Shown in pieces: positions 8,553-16,632 of a stretch of 64,000 nucleotides of DNA. This DNA comes from Pseudogemmobacter bohemicus (lineage in GTDB: Bacteria > Pseudomonadota > Alphaproteobacteria > Rhodobacterales > Rhodobacteraceae). The notes beneath the pieces are model-generated. The model saw only the letters and a list, made by a program, of their open reading frames with translations, was not told where the DNA came from and did not search any database. Position 1 is the first letter of the stretch, and every line of letters starts with the position of its first letter. Location: assembly GCF_003290025.1 (NCBI RefSeq), contig NZ_QNHG01000001.1:1314656-1378655 (forward strand), in the 5' to 3' direction. The position numbers were made by a program, and so were the translations under genes.

Positions 8553-10004
8553 TCAGACACCGGTTGCCGGAATGCCGCCGCGCTGCACCGGGCGCGGCGC
8601 GGTGAGGTCTTTCCACTGCGTATAGGCGCGGCTGACGGTTCCGCGCGGCTCGCGCGCGACGAATTTGCCATGCCCCTCCGCCGAGGCAAGCTGGCCATCG
8701 GTCACCGCCACATGGCCGCGTGACAGCACAAAACGCGGACCGCCCATGACCTCCTGCCCCTCGAAGACGTTGTAATCAATGGCGGATTGCTGGCTTTCGG
8801 CCGAGATAGTCTTTGCCTTTGCCGGATCCCAGACCACCAGATCGGCATCGGCGCCCACCAGCACCGCGCCTTTCTTCGGATAGCAGTTCAGGATCTTGGC
8901 GATATTGGTCGAGGTCAGGGCGACGAATTCGTTCATCGTGATCCGCCCGGTGCGGACGCCATGGGTCCAGAGCATGGAAAGCCGGTCCTCCAGCCCGCCT
9001 GTCCCATTGGGGATCCTGGTGAAATCGCCAAGCCCGGTGCGTTTCTGTTCGGTGGTGAACGCACAATGGTCGGTCGCGACACAGGACAAAGACCCCGAAG
9101 ACAGCCCCGCCCAGAGACTGTCCTGGTGCCGTTTGCCCCGGAACGGCGGCGACATCACGCGCCGCGCGGCATGGTCCCAGTCGGGGTGGAAATACTCGGT
9201 CTCGTCCAGCGTCAGGTGCTGGATCAGCGGCTCGCCCCAGACACGTTGCCCATTCTGACGCGCGCGGCGGATCGCCTCATGCGCCTCTTCGCAAGAGACA
9301 TGCACGATATAGACCGGCACCCCCGCCATATCGGCAATCATAATGGCGCGGTTCGTCGCTTCACCCTCGACCGCAGGGGGCCGTGAATAGGCGTGGCCCT
9401 CGGGGCCATTGGTGCCGGCGGCCATCAGCTTCGTCTGCAGCTCGGCCACCAGATCGCCATTCTCGGCATGCACAAAGGGGATCGCGCCGAGATCGGCGCA
9501 GCGCGAAAACGACGCGAACATCTCGTCGTCATTCACCATCAGCGCGCCCTTATAGGCCATGAAATGCTTGAACGAATTGATGCCGCGATCGGCGACCTGC
9601 CGCATCTCGTCAAAGACCTGCTCACCCCACCAGGTCACGGCCATATGGAAGGAATAATCGCAATGCGCCCGCGCGCCTTTGTTGTCCCAAAGCTTCAGCG
9701 CATCCATCAGCCCCTGGCCGGGCGAGGGCAGCGCGAAGTCGACGACCATCGTGGTGCCGCCCGCCAAAGCCGCGCGGGTGCCGGTGTCGAAATCATCCGC
9801 CGTATAGGTGCCCATGAAAGGCATTTCGAGATGGGTATGCGGGTCGATCCCCCCCGGCATCACATAGCAGCCGGTGGCATCGAGCACCTTATCGCCTTTC
9901 AGCCCATGGCCGATCCCGATGATCTGCCCCGCCTCGATCAGCACATCCGAGACATAGCTCAGATCCGCCGTGACGATGGTGCCGCCTTTGATGACCGTGC
10001 TCAT
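8553..10004 (-). CDS. hydA: Dihydropyrimidinase (D-hydantoinase)
   Basis: Hydrolyses 5,6-dihydrouracil and dihydrothymine to N-carbamoyl-beta-amino acids in the cytoplasm, the second step of reductive pyrimidine catabolism. The 483-residue length is standard. Visible metal-site motifs are HTHLEMPF (His56, His58), the FKHFMAYKG segment carrying the lysine that is carbamylated in the family, and VHVSCEEAH. The strand order (HPDWDHAARRVMSPPFRG, RIPNGTGGLEDRLSMLW) is that of bacterial hydantoinases. The start at 10004 (MSTVIKGGTIVTAD) follows AGGGGGAAAGAGC. It sits behind the periplasmic protein and the M20 amidohydrolase, presumably one transcript under RutR control. Confidence 0.93.
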   Translation of the reverse strand: MSTVIKGGTIVTADLSYVSDVLIEAGQIIGIGHGLKGDKVLDATGCYVMPGGIDPHTHLEMPFMGTYTADDFDTGTRAALAGGTTMVVDFALPSPGQGLMDALKLWDNKGARAHCDYSFHMAVTWWGEQVFDEMRQVADRGINSFKHFMAYKGALMVNDDEMFASFSRCADLGAIPFVHAENGDLVAELQTKLMAAGTNGPEGHAYSRPPAVEGEATNRAIMIADMAGVPVYIVHVSCEEAHEAIRRARQNGQRVWGEPLIQHLTLDETEYFHPDWDHAARRVMSPPFRGKRHQDSLWAGLSSGSLSCVATDHCAFTTEQKRTGLGDFTRIPNGTGGLEDRLSMLWTHGVRTGRITMNEFVALTSTNIAKILNCYPKKGAVLVGADADLVVWDPAKAKTISAESQQSAIDYNVFEGQEVMGGPRFVLSRGHVAVTDGQLASAEGHGKFVAREPRGTVSRAYTQWKDLTAPRPVQRGGIPATGV

Positions 10005-10018
10005 GCTCTTTCCCCCTG

Positions 10019-10528
10019 CTATTGCCCTGCACAAACCGGATCGGCCAGCGCCTCGCGCAGACCACCGGCAGTGAAATCGAATTCGGTTCCGACCTCTTCG
10101 CCCATCACCGAAAGGATCACACCGGCGCTGTTTTGCAGCCGCTCTACCGATTGCGGGTCAAGGGCGGTGAAATAGCTGCCGCCGGCATAGGGCATCTCGT
10201 TCAGGTCGATACTGTCGCCATCGGCGAGGCCGAGGCTTGCCGTGATCGTGCTGCCAAAGGCCGGCTCGCCTGAGGCCGAATAGCGGATGGTGCGATTACC
10301 ACCCTCATCCGTCCAGCAAGACAGGTAGAGGCCGTTCCCGACCGCATCGCGAAGATAGGCTTCGGAAAATTCGGCCTCGGCGCGCTCCACCACGACCGGA
10401 CGCGAGCCGCCGCTGTCGGCGAGATATTGCAGCTGCCAGCCCCCGGCAGCGGCGACGCCTGCGGTTGCCATCAGCCCCACCAGGGCCAGCACGCCCGGGC
10501 GGGCGGGGATCAGCGATGTCAGTTTCAT
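10019..10528 (-). CDS. Putative periplasmic protein of unknown function in the pyrimidine-catabolism operon
   Basis: A 169-residue product with a signal peptide: basic start (MKLTSLIPARPG), hydrophobic core (VLALVGLMATAGVAAAGG) and cleavage near residue 25. The mature part has only two cysteines (LSCWTDEGG and the C-terminal PVCAGQ) that may form a disulfide. The start at 10528 has AAGGA closely upstream. It lies between the amidohydrolase (17-base gap) and dihydropyrimidinase (14-base gap), so co-transcription is likely. I recognise no family; a role in uptake or sensing of pyrimidine-derived compounds would be a guess. Confidence 0.7.
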   Translation of the reverse strand: MKLTSLIPARPGVLALVGLMATAGVAAAGGWQLQYLADSGGSRPVVVERAEAEFSEAYLRDAVGNGLYLSCWTDEGGNRTIRYSASGEPAFGSTITASLGLADGDSIDLNEMPYAGGSYFTALDPQSVERLQNSAGVILSVMGEEVGTEFDFTAGGLREALADPVCAGQ

Positions 10529-10545
10529 GTCCTTGCCTTCACGTT

Positions 10546-11796
10546 TCACGCCACGACCTCAGCCGTTTCCAGCACGGCATGGAGAAGCACATCCGTCCCC
10601 GCCGCCGCCCATTCCGGGCTGATCGCCTCGGCCTCGTTATGCGACAAACCACCCTCACAGGGGCAGAAGATCATCGTGGTCGGCGCCACCCGCGCAATCC
10701 AGCAGGCATCGTGCCCGGCGCCGGAAACGATGTCACGATGGGAATAGCCGAGGCGCTCTGCCGCGCGGCGCACCGAACCCACGAGGTCCGGCGTGAAGGT
10801 CACCGGGTCGAAATGGCCGACTGCCTCGACCGCGCAACCAACATCCAGATCGGCGCAGATCTTCGCCGCGCCCGCCTCGACCGCTGCCCGCATCCGGTCA
10901 AGCTTGGCCTGGTCAACCGTGCGGATATCGACGGTGAACACCACCGTGCCCGGCAGCACATTGCGCGAGTTCGGCGCAAACCGCACCTGACCCACGCCCC
11001 CCACCGCATCGGGCTGGTTGGACATGGCAACCCCCTGCACCAGCTCAAAAATCCGCGCCATGGCGAGGCCCGCATTCTTCCGCATCGCCATCGGAGTGGA
11101 TCCGGTATGGGCATCGCGGCCGGTCAGGGTGAATTCCAGCCACCAGAGCCCCTGGCCATGGGTCACCACGCCGATATCTGTGGCCTCCGCCTCAAGGATC
11201 GGGCCCTGTTCGATATGCAGCTCATAGTAAGCATGGATTTTGCGCGCGCCGGTCTTCTCTTCGCCCAGCCAGCCGATCCGCCGCAATTCATCGCCGAAAC
11301 GCTTGCCATCAGGGTCGGGCCGCGACCAGGCGTAATCCTGTTCCAGCACCCCCGCGAAAACGCCCGAGGCCACCATCGCCGGTGCGAACCGCGCGCCTTC
11401 CTCATTCGACCAGTTCACCACGGTGATCGGATGCTTCGTGCGGATGCCGAGATCGTTCATCGTCCTGACCGCCTCCAGCGCGCCCAGAACCCCCAGCACA
11501 CCGTCATATTTGCCACCAGTGGGTTGCGTGTCGAGATGGCTGCCCATGAAGACCGGCGCGGCTTCTGGGTCTTCGCCCGGGCGGGTGAAGAACATAGTCC
11601 CCATCTGATCGACGCCCATGGTCATGCCCGCCGCCTCGGCCCAGCTGCGAAACAGATGGCGGCCCTCGCCATCCGCATCGGTCAGCGCCTGGCGGTTATT
11701 GCCGCCCGCCACGCCCGGCCCGATCTTCGCCATCTCCATCAGGCTGTCCCAGAGCCGTTGCGAATTGATGCGGAGGTTCTCGCCCGCTGCGGCCAT
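10546..11796 (-). CDS. Zn-dependent M20-family amidohydrolase (beta-ureidopropionase / N-carbamoyl-amino acid hydrolase)
   Basis: 416 residues, the usual length. Metal-ligand motifs of the HyuC/AtzF-related M20 group are present: GSHLDTQPTGGKYDG, NWSNEEGARF, and HIEQGPILE. The family removes the carbamoyl group from N-carbamoyl-beta-alanine or N-carbamoyl-L-amino acids, giving CO2, ammonia and the free amino acid. Paired with dihydropyrimidinase in the same operon, N-carbamoyl-beta-alanine is the likely substrate. The start MAAAGENLRIN at 11796 has CGGGAGACC just upstream and is preferred to the in-frame ATG at 11820. It is the first gene of the RutR-flanked operon. Confidence 0.88.
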   Translation of the reverse strand: MAAAGENLRINSQRLWDSLMEMAKIGPGVAGGNNRQALTDADGEGRHLFRSWAEAAGMTMGVDQMGTMFFTRPGEDPEAAPVFMGSHLDTQPTGGKYDGVLGVLGALEAVRTMNDLGIRTKHPITVVNWSNEEGARFAPAMVASGVFAGVLEQDYAWSRPDPDGKRFGDELRRIGWLGEEKTGARKIHAYYELHIEQGPILEAEATDIGVVTHGQGLWWLEFTLTGRDAHTGSTPMAMRKNAGLAMARIFELVQGVAMSNQPDAVGGVGQVRFAPNSRNVLPGTVVFTVDIRTVDQAKLDRMRAAVEAGAAKICADLDVGCAVEAVGHFDPVTFTPDLVGSVRRAAERLGYSHRDIVSGAGHDACWIARVAPTTMIFCPCEGGLSHNEAEAISPEWAAAGTDVLLHAVLETAEVVA

Positions 11797-11842
11797 GGTG
11801 GTCTCCCGTCGGTCTGCCATTCTGACCGCAGGCCAGCACAGC

Positions 11843-11858
11843 CTGACCACATGGTCAA
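11843..11858. promoter_or_regulatory. Putative RutR operator
   Basis: CTGACCACATGGTCAA matches the RutR consensus TTGACCA-N2-TGGTCAA at 13 of 14 specified bases. It lies in the 126-base gap between the amidohydrolase start (11796) and the divergent RutR-type gene (11923), where it could repress both directions. In E. coli RutR releases DNA on binding uracil or thymine. Confidence 0.8.
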
Positions 11859-11922
11859 GATTTTTCCCCACGCCGCGCCTGCGAGGTTTGACCGCCACCC
11901 CCCGGGCGGATTAAAAAACATC

Positions 11923-12555
11923 ATGGAGAACAAGACCGCCCGCGCGCCGCGCCGCAGCCGTATCCAGCAAAAGAACCGCGAGACCATCCTCGCCGCGGCG
12001 CTCGACGTGTTTTCCGCCCAGGGGTTTCGCGGCGCGACGCTGGACCAGATCGCGCTGCAGGCAGGACTGTCGAAACCCAATCTGCTGTATTATTTCGGCT
12101 CCAAGGAAGAGATCCATCGCGACCTCCTGACCGGGCTGATGACCGCCTGGCTGGAGCCTTTGCGGGCGATGCGCGAAGACGGCGATCCGCTGGCCGAGAT
12201 GCTGGGCTATATGCGGCGCAAACTGGACCTGTCGCGCGATTTCCCCCGCGAAAGCCGGCTTTTCGCCAATGAGATCCTGCAGGGCGCGCCCAGGATTTCC
12301 GAGGTGATCCAGGGTGAATTGCGCGATCTCGTGCAGGAAAAGGCACGGCTTTTGTCGCGCTGGATGGATCTGGGGCGGATCCGGCGCTCGGACCCGGTGC
12401 ATCTGATCATCTCGGTCTGGGCGCTGACGCAGCATTATGCCGATTTCGAAAGCCAGACCCGCGCTGTGCTGGGCGAGGGTCACGACCCCTGGACCGAGGC
12501 TGCCGCTTTCCTTGAAACGCTTTATCGGCGGCTGCTTTCGCCGCTGCCGGGCTGA
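11923..12555 (+). CDS. rutR: TetR-family repressor of pyrimidine utilisation, RutR-like
   Basis: The 210-residue protein has a TetR helix-turn-helix at about residues 20-65 (ETILAAALDVFSAQGFRGATLDQIALQAG, LLYYFGSKEEI written here in pieces) and a C-terminal ligand domain with LSRDFPRESRLFANEI and LIISVWALTQHYADF, the pattern of RutR. RutR senses uracil/thymine and regulates pyrimidine breakdown. The assignment is strengthened by the divergent catabolic operon and by the near-perfect RutR operator between them. The ATG at 11923 is the first plausible start; the Shine-Dalgarno sequence is weak. Confidence 0.88.
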   Translation: MENKTARAPRRSRIQQKNRETILAAALDVFSAQGFRGATLDQIALQAGLSKPNLLYYFGSKEEIHRDLLTGLMTAWLEPLRAMREDGDPLAEMLGYMRRKLDLSRDFPRESRLFANEILQGAPRISEVIQGELRDLVQEKARLLSRWMDLGRIRRSDPVHLIISVWALTQHYADFESQTRAVLGEGHDPWTEAAAFLETLYRRLLSPLPG

Positions 12556-12727
12556 ACCCGGGGGCCGGGGTCAGGGGGCCCGGGTCGCGGCCGGGGTCGC
12601 GGCTGGGGCTTCGGGGGCCGAGAGGTTTCCTAAAATCTCTGACAAATTCATCATATTGCCCGCTGGGGAGAATCCGCGATCTGTGCCAGGATCAGGCTGT
12701 GGGGCTTTCTATCGTGGGGTGACGGTT

Positions 12728-13033
12728 ATGGGATTCATTTCCGCCGTCCGGCCAGTCATGGCGTCCGTTGAACCGGTCGCGAATGCCCAGGCCGGGAATA
12801 CAGCCGGATCCGCTCCGGCATCTCAAAGCGGCAGCCGGGCATCGCCCGCCGCCGCCAGCGAAATCGCGCAGCCTGTGGCGCAGGTCTCGGGGGCAAACAG
12901 CTCGCGGCCGCCGCTGACCGATCAGAGCAATCTGTCCGAGGCCGCGCGCGACAAGGTCGAGGCGGCGCAGCGCGCCTATATGATGACGCTGCGCGCGGTC
13001 GGGGTGAACCCGCTGGCCAACCGCGTGCCGTAA
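12728..13033 (+). CDS. Small Ala/Ser-rich hypothetical protein (101 aa)
   Basis: Starts MGFISAVRPVMASVEPV. The first two thirds are low-complexity (Ala, Ser, Gly, Gln), probably disordered; the end is more structured, with SEAARDKVEAAQRAYMMTL and VGVNPLANRVP. Upstream GTGACGGTT gives only a weak ribosome site. Reading frame and composition look coding, and the ordered tail suggests a conserved segment, but I recognise no family. The stop codon lies inside the first of two 15-bp tandem units. Confidence 0.5.
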   Translation: MGFISAVRPVMASVEPVANAQAGNTAGSAPASQSGSRASPAAASEIAQPVAQVSGANSSRPPLTDQSNLSEAARDKVEAAQRAYMMTLRAVGVNPLANRVP

Positions 13034-13143
13034 CGCCGGTTGCCGTAACCCCGGTTTCTGCGCCGCCGGATTATGGGCGCCCGGATCTGGCATATCCGGA
13101 TCTGGCATGTCCGGATTTGAGACGTCCGATTTGGGGCATCAGC
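13026..13143. repeat. Two adjacent sets of 15-bp tandem units
   Basis: Two units TGCCGTAACGCCGGT/TGCCGTAACCCCGGT (13026-13055) are followed, after a short spacer, by five degenerate 15-base units from 13069 to 13143 (for example GATCTGGCATATCCG, GATCTGGCATGTCCG, GATTTGAGACGTCCG). The first set overlaps the stop codon of the small gene before it. Confidence 0.85.
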
Positions 13144-13567
13144 AATCGCCTGACCTGTTTGCCTGGAAACGGAGGCAGCGATCCCGGCCGGGGTCATTCC
13201 GGCTGAGGGCACCAGCTTTTCCAAACCCTCTCGCGCAGCCGCCAGGGCTGCGCGAGATCCGGTTTCGGACTACACGGCGGGCCATGCTGATGGCTCTCTG
13301 GCCGCTGGCTGAGGGAGCATCCGACCCTGTGCGCGCCCGGGCTCCGGGCGCAAGAATGGACGCAAGAAACTGCCGCTGCATCATCCCCCCCGGAATTGCC
13401 GCTGCGGGTCAGATCCGCCGCCTGCACGCGCCCAAGGAAACCTGAACCCCAAACGGCAAACTGGAATCCACGACCGTTCTGTCAATCAGACGGATCGGAA
13501 CCTGACCTGAACCGAGGCGCATCACCGACATCACACAGCTGGGCGGCAGCATAGTGCTGCCCCGCCT
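13144..13567. other. Intergenic, no supported gene
   Basis: Part of a 726-base gap between the small Ala/Ser-rich gene and rnd. Short frames exist on both strands, but none has a ribosome site or recognisable protein features. Tandem repeats flank it on both sides. Confidence 0.5.
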
Positions 13568-13619
13568 GTGACCGTGCCCAGTGACCCTGCCCTGCAATCG
13601 TGCCCTGTGACCGTGACGA
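13568..13619. repeat. 13-bp tandem array, four units
   Basis: GTGACCGTGCCCA, GTGACCCTGCCCT, GCAATCGTGCCCT and GTGACCGTGACGA follow each other at exactly 13-base spacing. The array is noncoding and lies downstream of rnd. Confidence 0.85.
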
Positions 13620-13759
13620 AATCGGATTGCGCCAGGGTCTCGCATTCCTCTGCGCATTCCTGTCGGATCGGTTCCGCCCAAAGAGCAGCCCGAAGGCGTA
13701 GGGGCATTCCCCGCCAGATCCCGTGAGGCGCCATGAGCCAGCGCCCTCCGCCCCCGCTG

Positions 13760-14917
13760 TCAGATCCGGATCGTGCGGATTTCCGTGCCCTTCGCGGTCA
13801 GCGCGATTTCGCCCTTGCACAACCGCAGCGCCTCATCGCCAAAGACCTCGCCGCGCCAGCCTTGCAGCGCCTCGACATCGCGCTTGCCGGCCGCAATCGC
13901 ATCAAGCTCCGAGGCCGCCGCGATCAGACGCGGCGCCACGCCCAGTTGCTCGGATTTCGCCTTCAGCAGCACCCGCAGCAGATCGGCCAGCGCCGCATTG
14001 GTCTGCGGCTGATCAATCTGCGGCGCGACCTTCGGCAGATCCTCATTGCGCACCTCCATCCCGGCCTGGATCGCGGCAAGGATCCCCTCGGCGATCTCGG
14101 GCTTCCTGCCCTCGCGCAGCAAGAGCCGCGAGCGGCCGAGTTCCTCCATCGTGGTGGGCCGGGTCGAGGCCAGCTCCAGCAGAGCATCATCCTTCATCAC
14201 CCGTGAGCGCGGCACGTTCTGCCCCTGCGACCAGGTTTCGCGGAATTTCGCAAGCTCGCGCACAATGGCAAGGAACCGCCCCGAAGAGGTGCGGGTCTTG
14301 ATCCGCTTCCAGGCCTCATCGGGATGCACGGTATAGGTCGCCGGATCCACCAGCACCGCCAGTTCCTCCTCGACCCAGGCGGAGCGGCCATTCTTTTTCA
14401 GCTGCGCCGCCAGCCATTCATAGATCACCCTGAGATGGGTGACATCGGCCAGCGCATATTCCTTTTGCGCATCCGACAAGGGCCGGCGCGACCAGTCGGT
14501 AAAGCGCGAGGTCTTGTCGAGATTGGCCCGCGCGATCTTGCGTACCAGCGTCTCATAGCCGACCTGTTCGCCAAACCCGCAGACCATGGCCGCGATCTGG
14601 GTGTCGAACAGCGGCACCGGAAAGACATTGCCCTCGACGAAGAAGATCTCAAGATCCTGGCGCGCGGCATGGAAGACCTTGACCACCGCCTCATGGCGGA
14701 AGAGGTCATAGAGCGGCTCCAGCGACATATCCTCGCCAAGGATCGGGTCGACCAGAACCGCATCGCCCTCCTTGCCCGGCAGCGCCATCTGGATCAGGCA
14801 GAGCTTTGACCAATAGGTGCGCTCGCGCAGGAATTCGGTGTCGATGGTGACATAGGGGGCCGATTTCGCAGCTGCGCAGAAAGACGCAAGCTCTTCGGTC
14901 GTGGTAATGGTGCGCAT
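13760..14917 (-). CDS. rnd: Ribonuclease D
   Basis: A 3'-5' exoribonuclease acting in tRNA 3' maturation and turnover of structured RNAs. The DEDD motif I is VTIDTEFLRERTYW (Asp26, Glu28); motif II is FHAARQDLEIF and motif III is LSDAQKEYALADVTHL. The HRDC domain follows from about residue 205 to the end (FRETWSQGQNVPRSRVMKDDALLELA). At 385 residues it is a normal alphaproteobacterial RNase D. The start at 14917 (MRTITTTEEL) is the family start; an ATG further upstream leads into an implausible Pro/Arg/Gly-rich extension. It seems to be a single-gene unit. Confidence 0.95.
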   Translation of the reverse strand: MRTITTTEELASFCAAAKSAPYVTIDTEFLRERTYWSKLCLIQMALPGKEGDAVLVDPILGEDMSLEPLYDLFRHEAVVKVFHAARQDLEIFFVEGNVFPVPLFDTQIAAMVCGFGEQVGYETLVRKIARANLDKTSRFTDWSRRPLSDAQKEYALADVTHLRVIYEWLAAQLKKNGRSAWVEEELAVLVDPATYTVHPDEAWKRIKTRTSSGRFLAIVRELAKFRETWSQGQNVPRSRVMKDDALLELASTRPTTMEELGRSRLLLREGRKPEIAEGILAAIQAGMEVRNEDLPKVAPQIDQPQTNAALADLLRVLLKAKSEQLGVAPRLIAAASELDAIAAGKRDVEALQGWRGEVFGDEALRLCKGEIALTAKGTEIRTIRI

Positions 14918-15184
14918 CTGTCCTCGCGGTTGCGGGGGTGTCCCGCCGGTGATCAGCGGCAGGAACGGGTCCGGCCGCCGCGATTTCGCCGGTATCCCGC
15001 ATGCCCCCGCCATTCCGTCCCCGCCGCAGCAGGCTGCGGACGAAGGATGGTCCTTGCGCCGGGAACGGGCTCCAGGCACAAAACCCGAAGGAAACCGGAA
15101 TTTCCCGTTTCTAATCGCCGTTGTGCTGATTGGAAAGAGAAATAGCGCGGCGGCAGCGATGCCGGATGTCCCCGGCCCCGCCCA

Positions 15185-16270
15185 TCAGCCCGCCGCGCGC
15201 AGCGCCGCGAGCAGGGCATTCATATCCCCCGGCAGCTCTGACCGGAATTCCAGCCGCTCGCCCGTCACAGGATGGGTGAAGCCAAGGCTTGCCGCATGCA
15301 GCGCCTGGCGGGGGAAATCCGCAGCCTCCTGCGCCGCCTCGCCCAGCAGTTTCCCGGATAATTTGCGCCGCCCGCCATAGGTCGGATCGCCGATCAGCCC
15401 ATGGCCCGCCCAGGCGAGATGGACACGGATCTGATGGGTGCGCCCGGTCTCCAGCCAGCAATCAATCAGCGCCGCCTGGCCCGCAAAACCCTCGACCACC
15501 CTTGTGCGGGTGACGGCATGGCGCCCCTCGGGCGGCCAGGTCACGGCCTGCTTTTGCCGGTCGGTGCGGTGGCGGGCGAGGTTGGTCGCGATCCGGATCA
15601 CGCCGCCGGGTTCAAAGCTTATCCCCCTGGTGCCGCGCAGCCGCGGGTCAGATCCCTCCGGCACCCCGTTGCACAGCGCGAGGTAATGACGCGTCACCGT
15701 ATGGGCCTCGAACTGCGCCGCCAGTCCGTGATGGGCGCGGTCGGATTTCGCCGCCACGATCAGGCCCGAGGTCTCTTTGTCGATCCGGTGCACGATGCCG
15801 GGGCGCCGCTCGCCGCCGATGCCGGAAATGCTGTCGCCGCAATGATGCAAGAGCGCATTGACCAGCGTGCCCGAGGGAGAACCCGGCGCCGGATGCACCA
15901 CCATCCCCGCCGGTTTGTCGATCACGATCAGATCAGCATCCTCCCAGATCACCGAAAGCGGGATCGCCTCGGCCAGGGTCTCGACCGCCTGGGCGGGGCC
16001 GATCCGGATCTGCCAGACCTCTCCCGGCGCGGTTTTCGCCTTCTGATCGGTCACCACCTGGCCCGCACGGCTGACGGCGCCTTCTTCGATCAGACGCGCC
16101 AGCCGCGAGCGCGACAGTGCCGCTTCCTCTGGCACAGCGGCGCTGAGCGCCTTATCAAGACGCAAAGCGGCATCCGGGCCCAGCGTGACGGAGATCACCT
16201 CTCCCGCTTCCGGCTGGCCCAGAAAGTCGTCATCGTCAGGAAAAGGTTCAGGCGTGAAAGGTTCAGTCAT
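15185..16270 (-). CDS. RluA-family 23S rRNA pseudouridine synthase (RluD-like)
   Basis: The 361-residue protein has an S4 RNA-binding domain at about residues 35-95 and the synthase domain after it. Catalytic Asp164 sits in HRIDKETSGL. Other family motifs are VIDKPAGMVVHPAPG, THQIRVHLAWAGHGLIGD and RQALHAASLGFTHP. It probably makes pseudouridines at 1911/1915/1917 of helix 69, as RluD does, although subfamily specificity cannot be settled by eye. Its start codon overlaps that of the divergent DUF6476 gene (CATG shared), so any promoter must lie inside the other gene or the starts are used from leaderless or internal transcripts. Confidence 0.9.
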   Translation of the reverse strand: MTEPFTPEPFPDDDDFLGQPEAGEVISVTLGPDAALRLDKALSAAVPEEAALSRSRLARLIEEGAVSRAGQVVTDQKAKTAPGEVWQIRIGPAQAVETLAEAIPLSVIWEDADLIVIDKPAGMVVHPAPGSPSGTLVNALLHHCGDSISGIGGERRPGIVHRIDKETSGLIVAAKSDRAHHGLAAQFEAHTVTRHYLALCNGVPEGSDPRLRGTRGISFEPGGVIRIATNLARHRTDRQKQAVTWPPEGRHAVTRTRVVEGFAGQAALIDCWLETGRTHQIRVHLAWAGHGLIGDPTYGGRRKLSGKLLGEAAQEAADFPRQALHAASLGFTHPVTGERLEFRSELPGDMNALLAALRAAG

Positions 16271-16592
16271 GGCTCAGGCCCCGAAGGAGAATGCGGAAGA
16301 GATCGCGCTGCCGCCCTCGCTGCGTTTTCTGAAGGCGCTGGTGATCGTGCTGATGCTGAGCATGATCGCGGGTGTCATAACCGTGACCCTGTTGCTTGTC
16401 ACGCGCCTCAGCGCGCCGATTTCGGCGCCGGCAGAGCTGCCCGCCGCGCTGCAGCTGCCTGCGGGCGAGGTTGCGGTCTCGGTGGTGCCCGGGCCGGGCT
16501 GGATCGGCGTCGTCACCGGCAAGAGCCGCATCCTGATCTTTGCCCCCGATGGCAGCCTGCGGCAAGAAATCGAGGTCACAACCGCGCCGTAA
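16269..16592 (+). CDS. DUF6476 family single-pass membrane protein
   Basis: A 107-residue protein beginning MAQAPKENAEEIALPPSLRFLK, with one strong membrane helix at about residues 27-50 (LVIVLMLSMIAGVITVTLLLV) and an external domain with GWIGVVTGKSRILIFAPDG, a short beta-rich motif typical of DUF6476. GAAAGG lies upstream. The family is common in Rhodobacteraceae and has no known function. The start overlaps that of the divergent pseudouridine synthase by two bases. Confidence 0.8.
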   Translation: MAQAPKENAEEIALPPSLRFLKALVIVLMLSMIAGVITVTLLLVTRLSAPISAPAELPAALQLPAGEVAVSVVPGPGWIGVVTGKSRILIFAPDGSLRQEIEVTTAP

Positions 16593-16632
16593 GGGATGTC
16601 AAAAAAATACGGCGCCGTCCGGGCCGCCACAA

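Noticed and set aside
10465-11922. Open frame extending the RutR-like gene upstream by about 490 codons
   Set aside because: It is antisense to the amidohydrolase gene; the TetR domain begins at the ATG at 11923.
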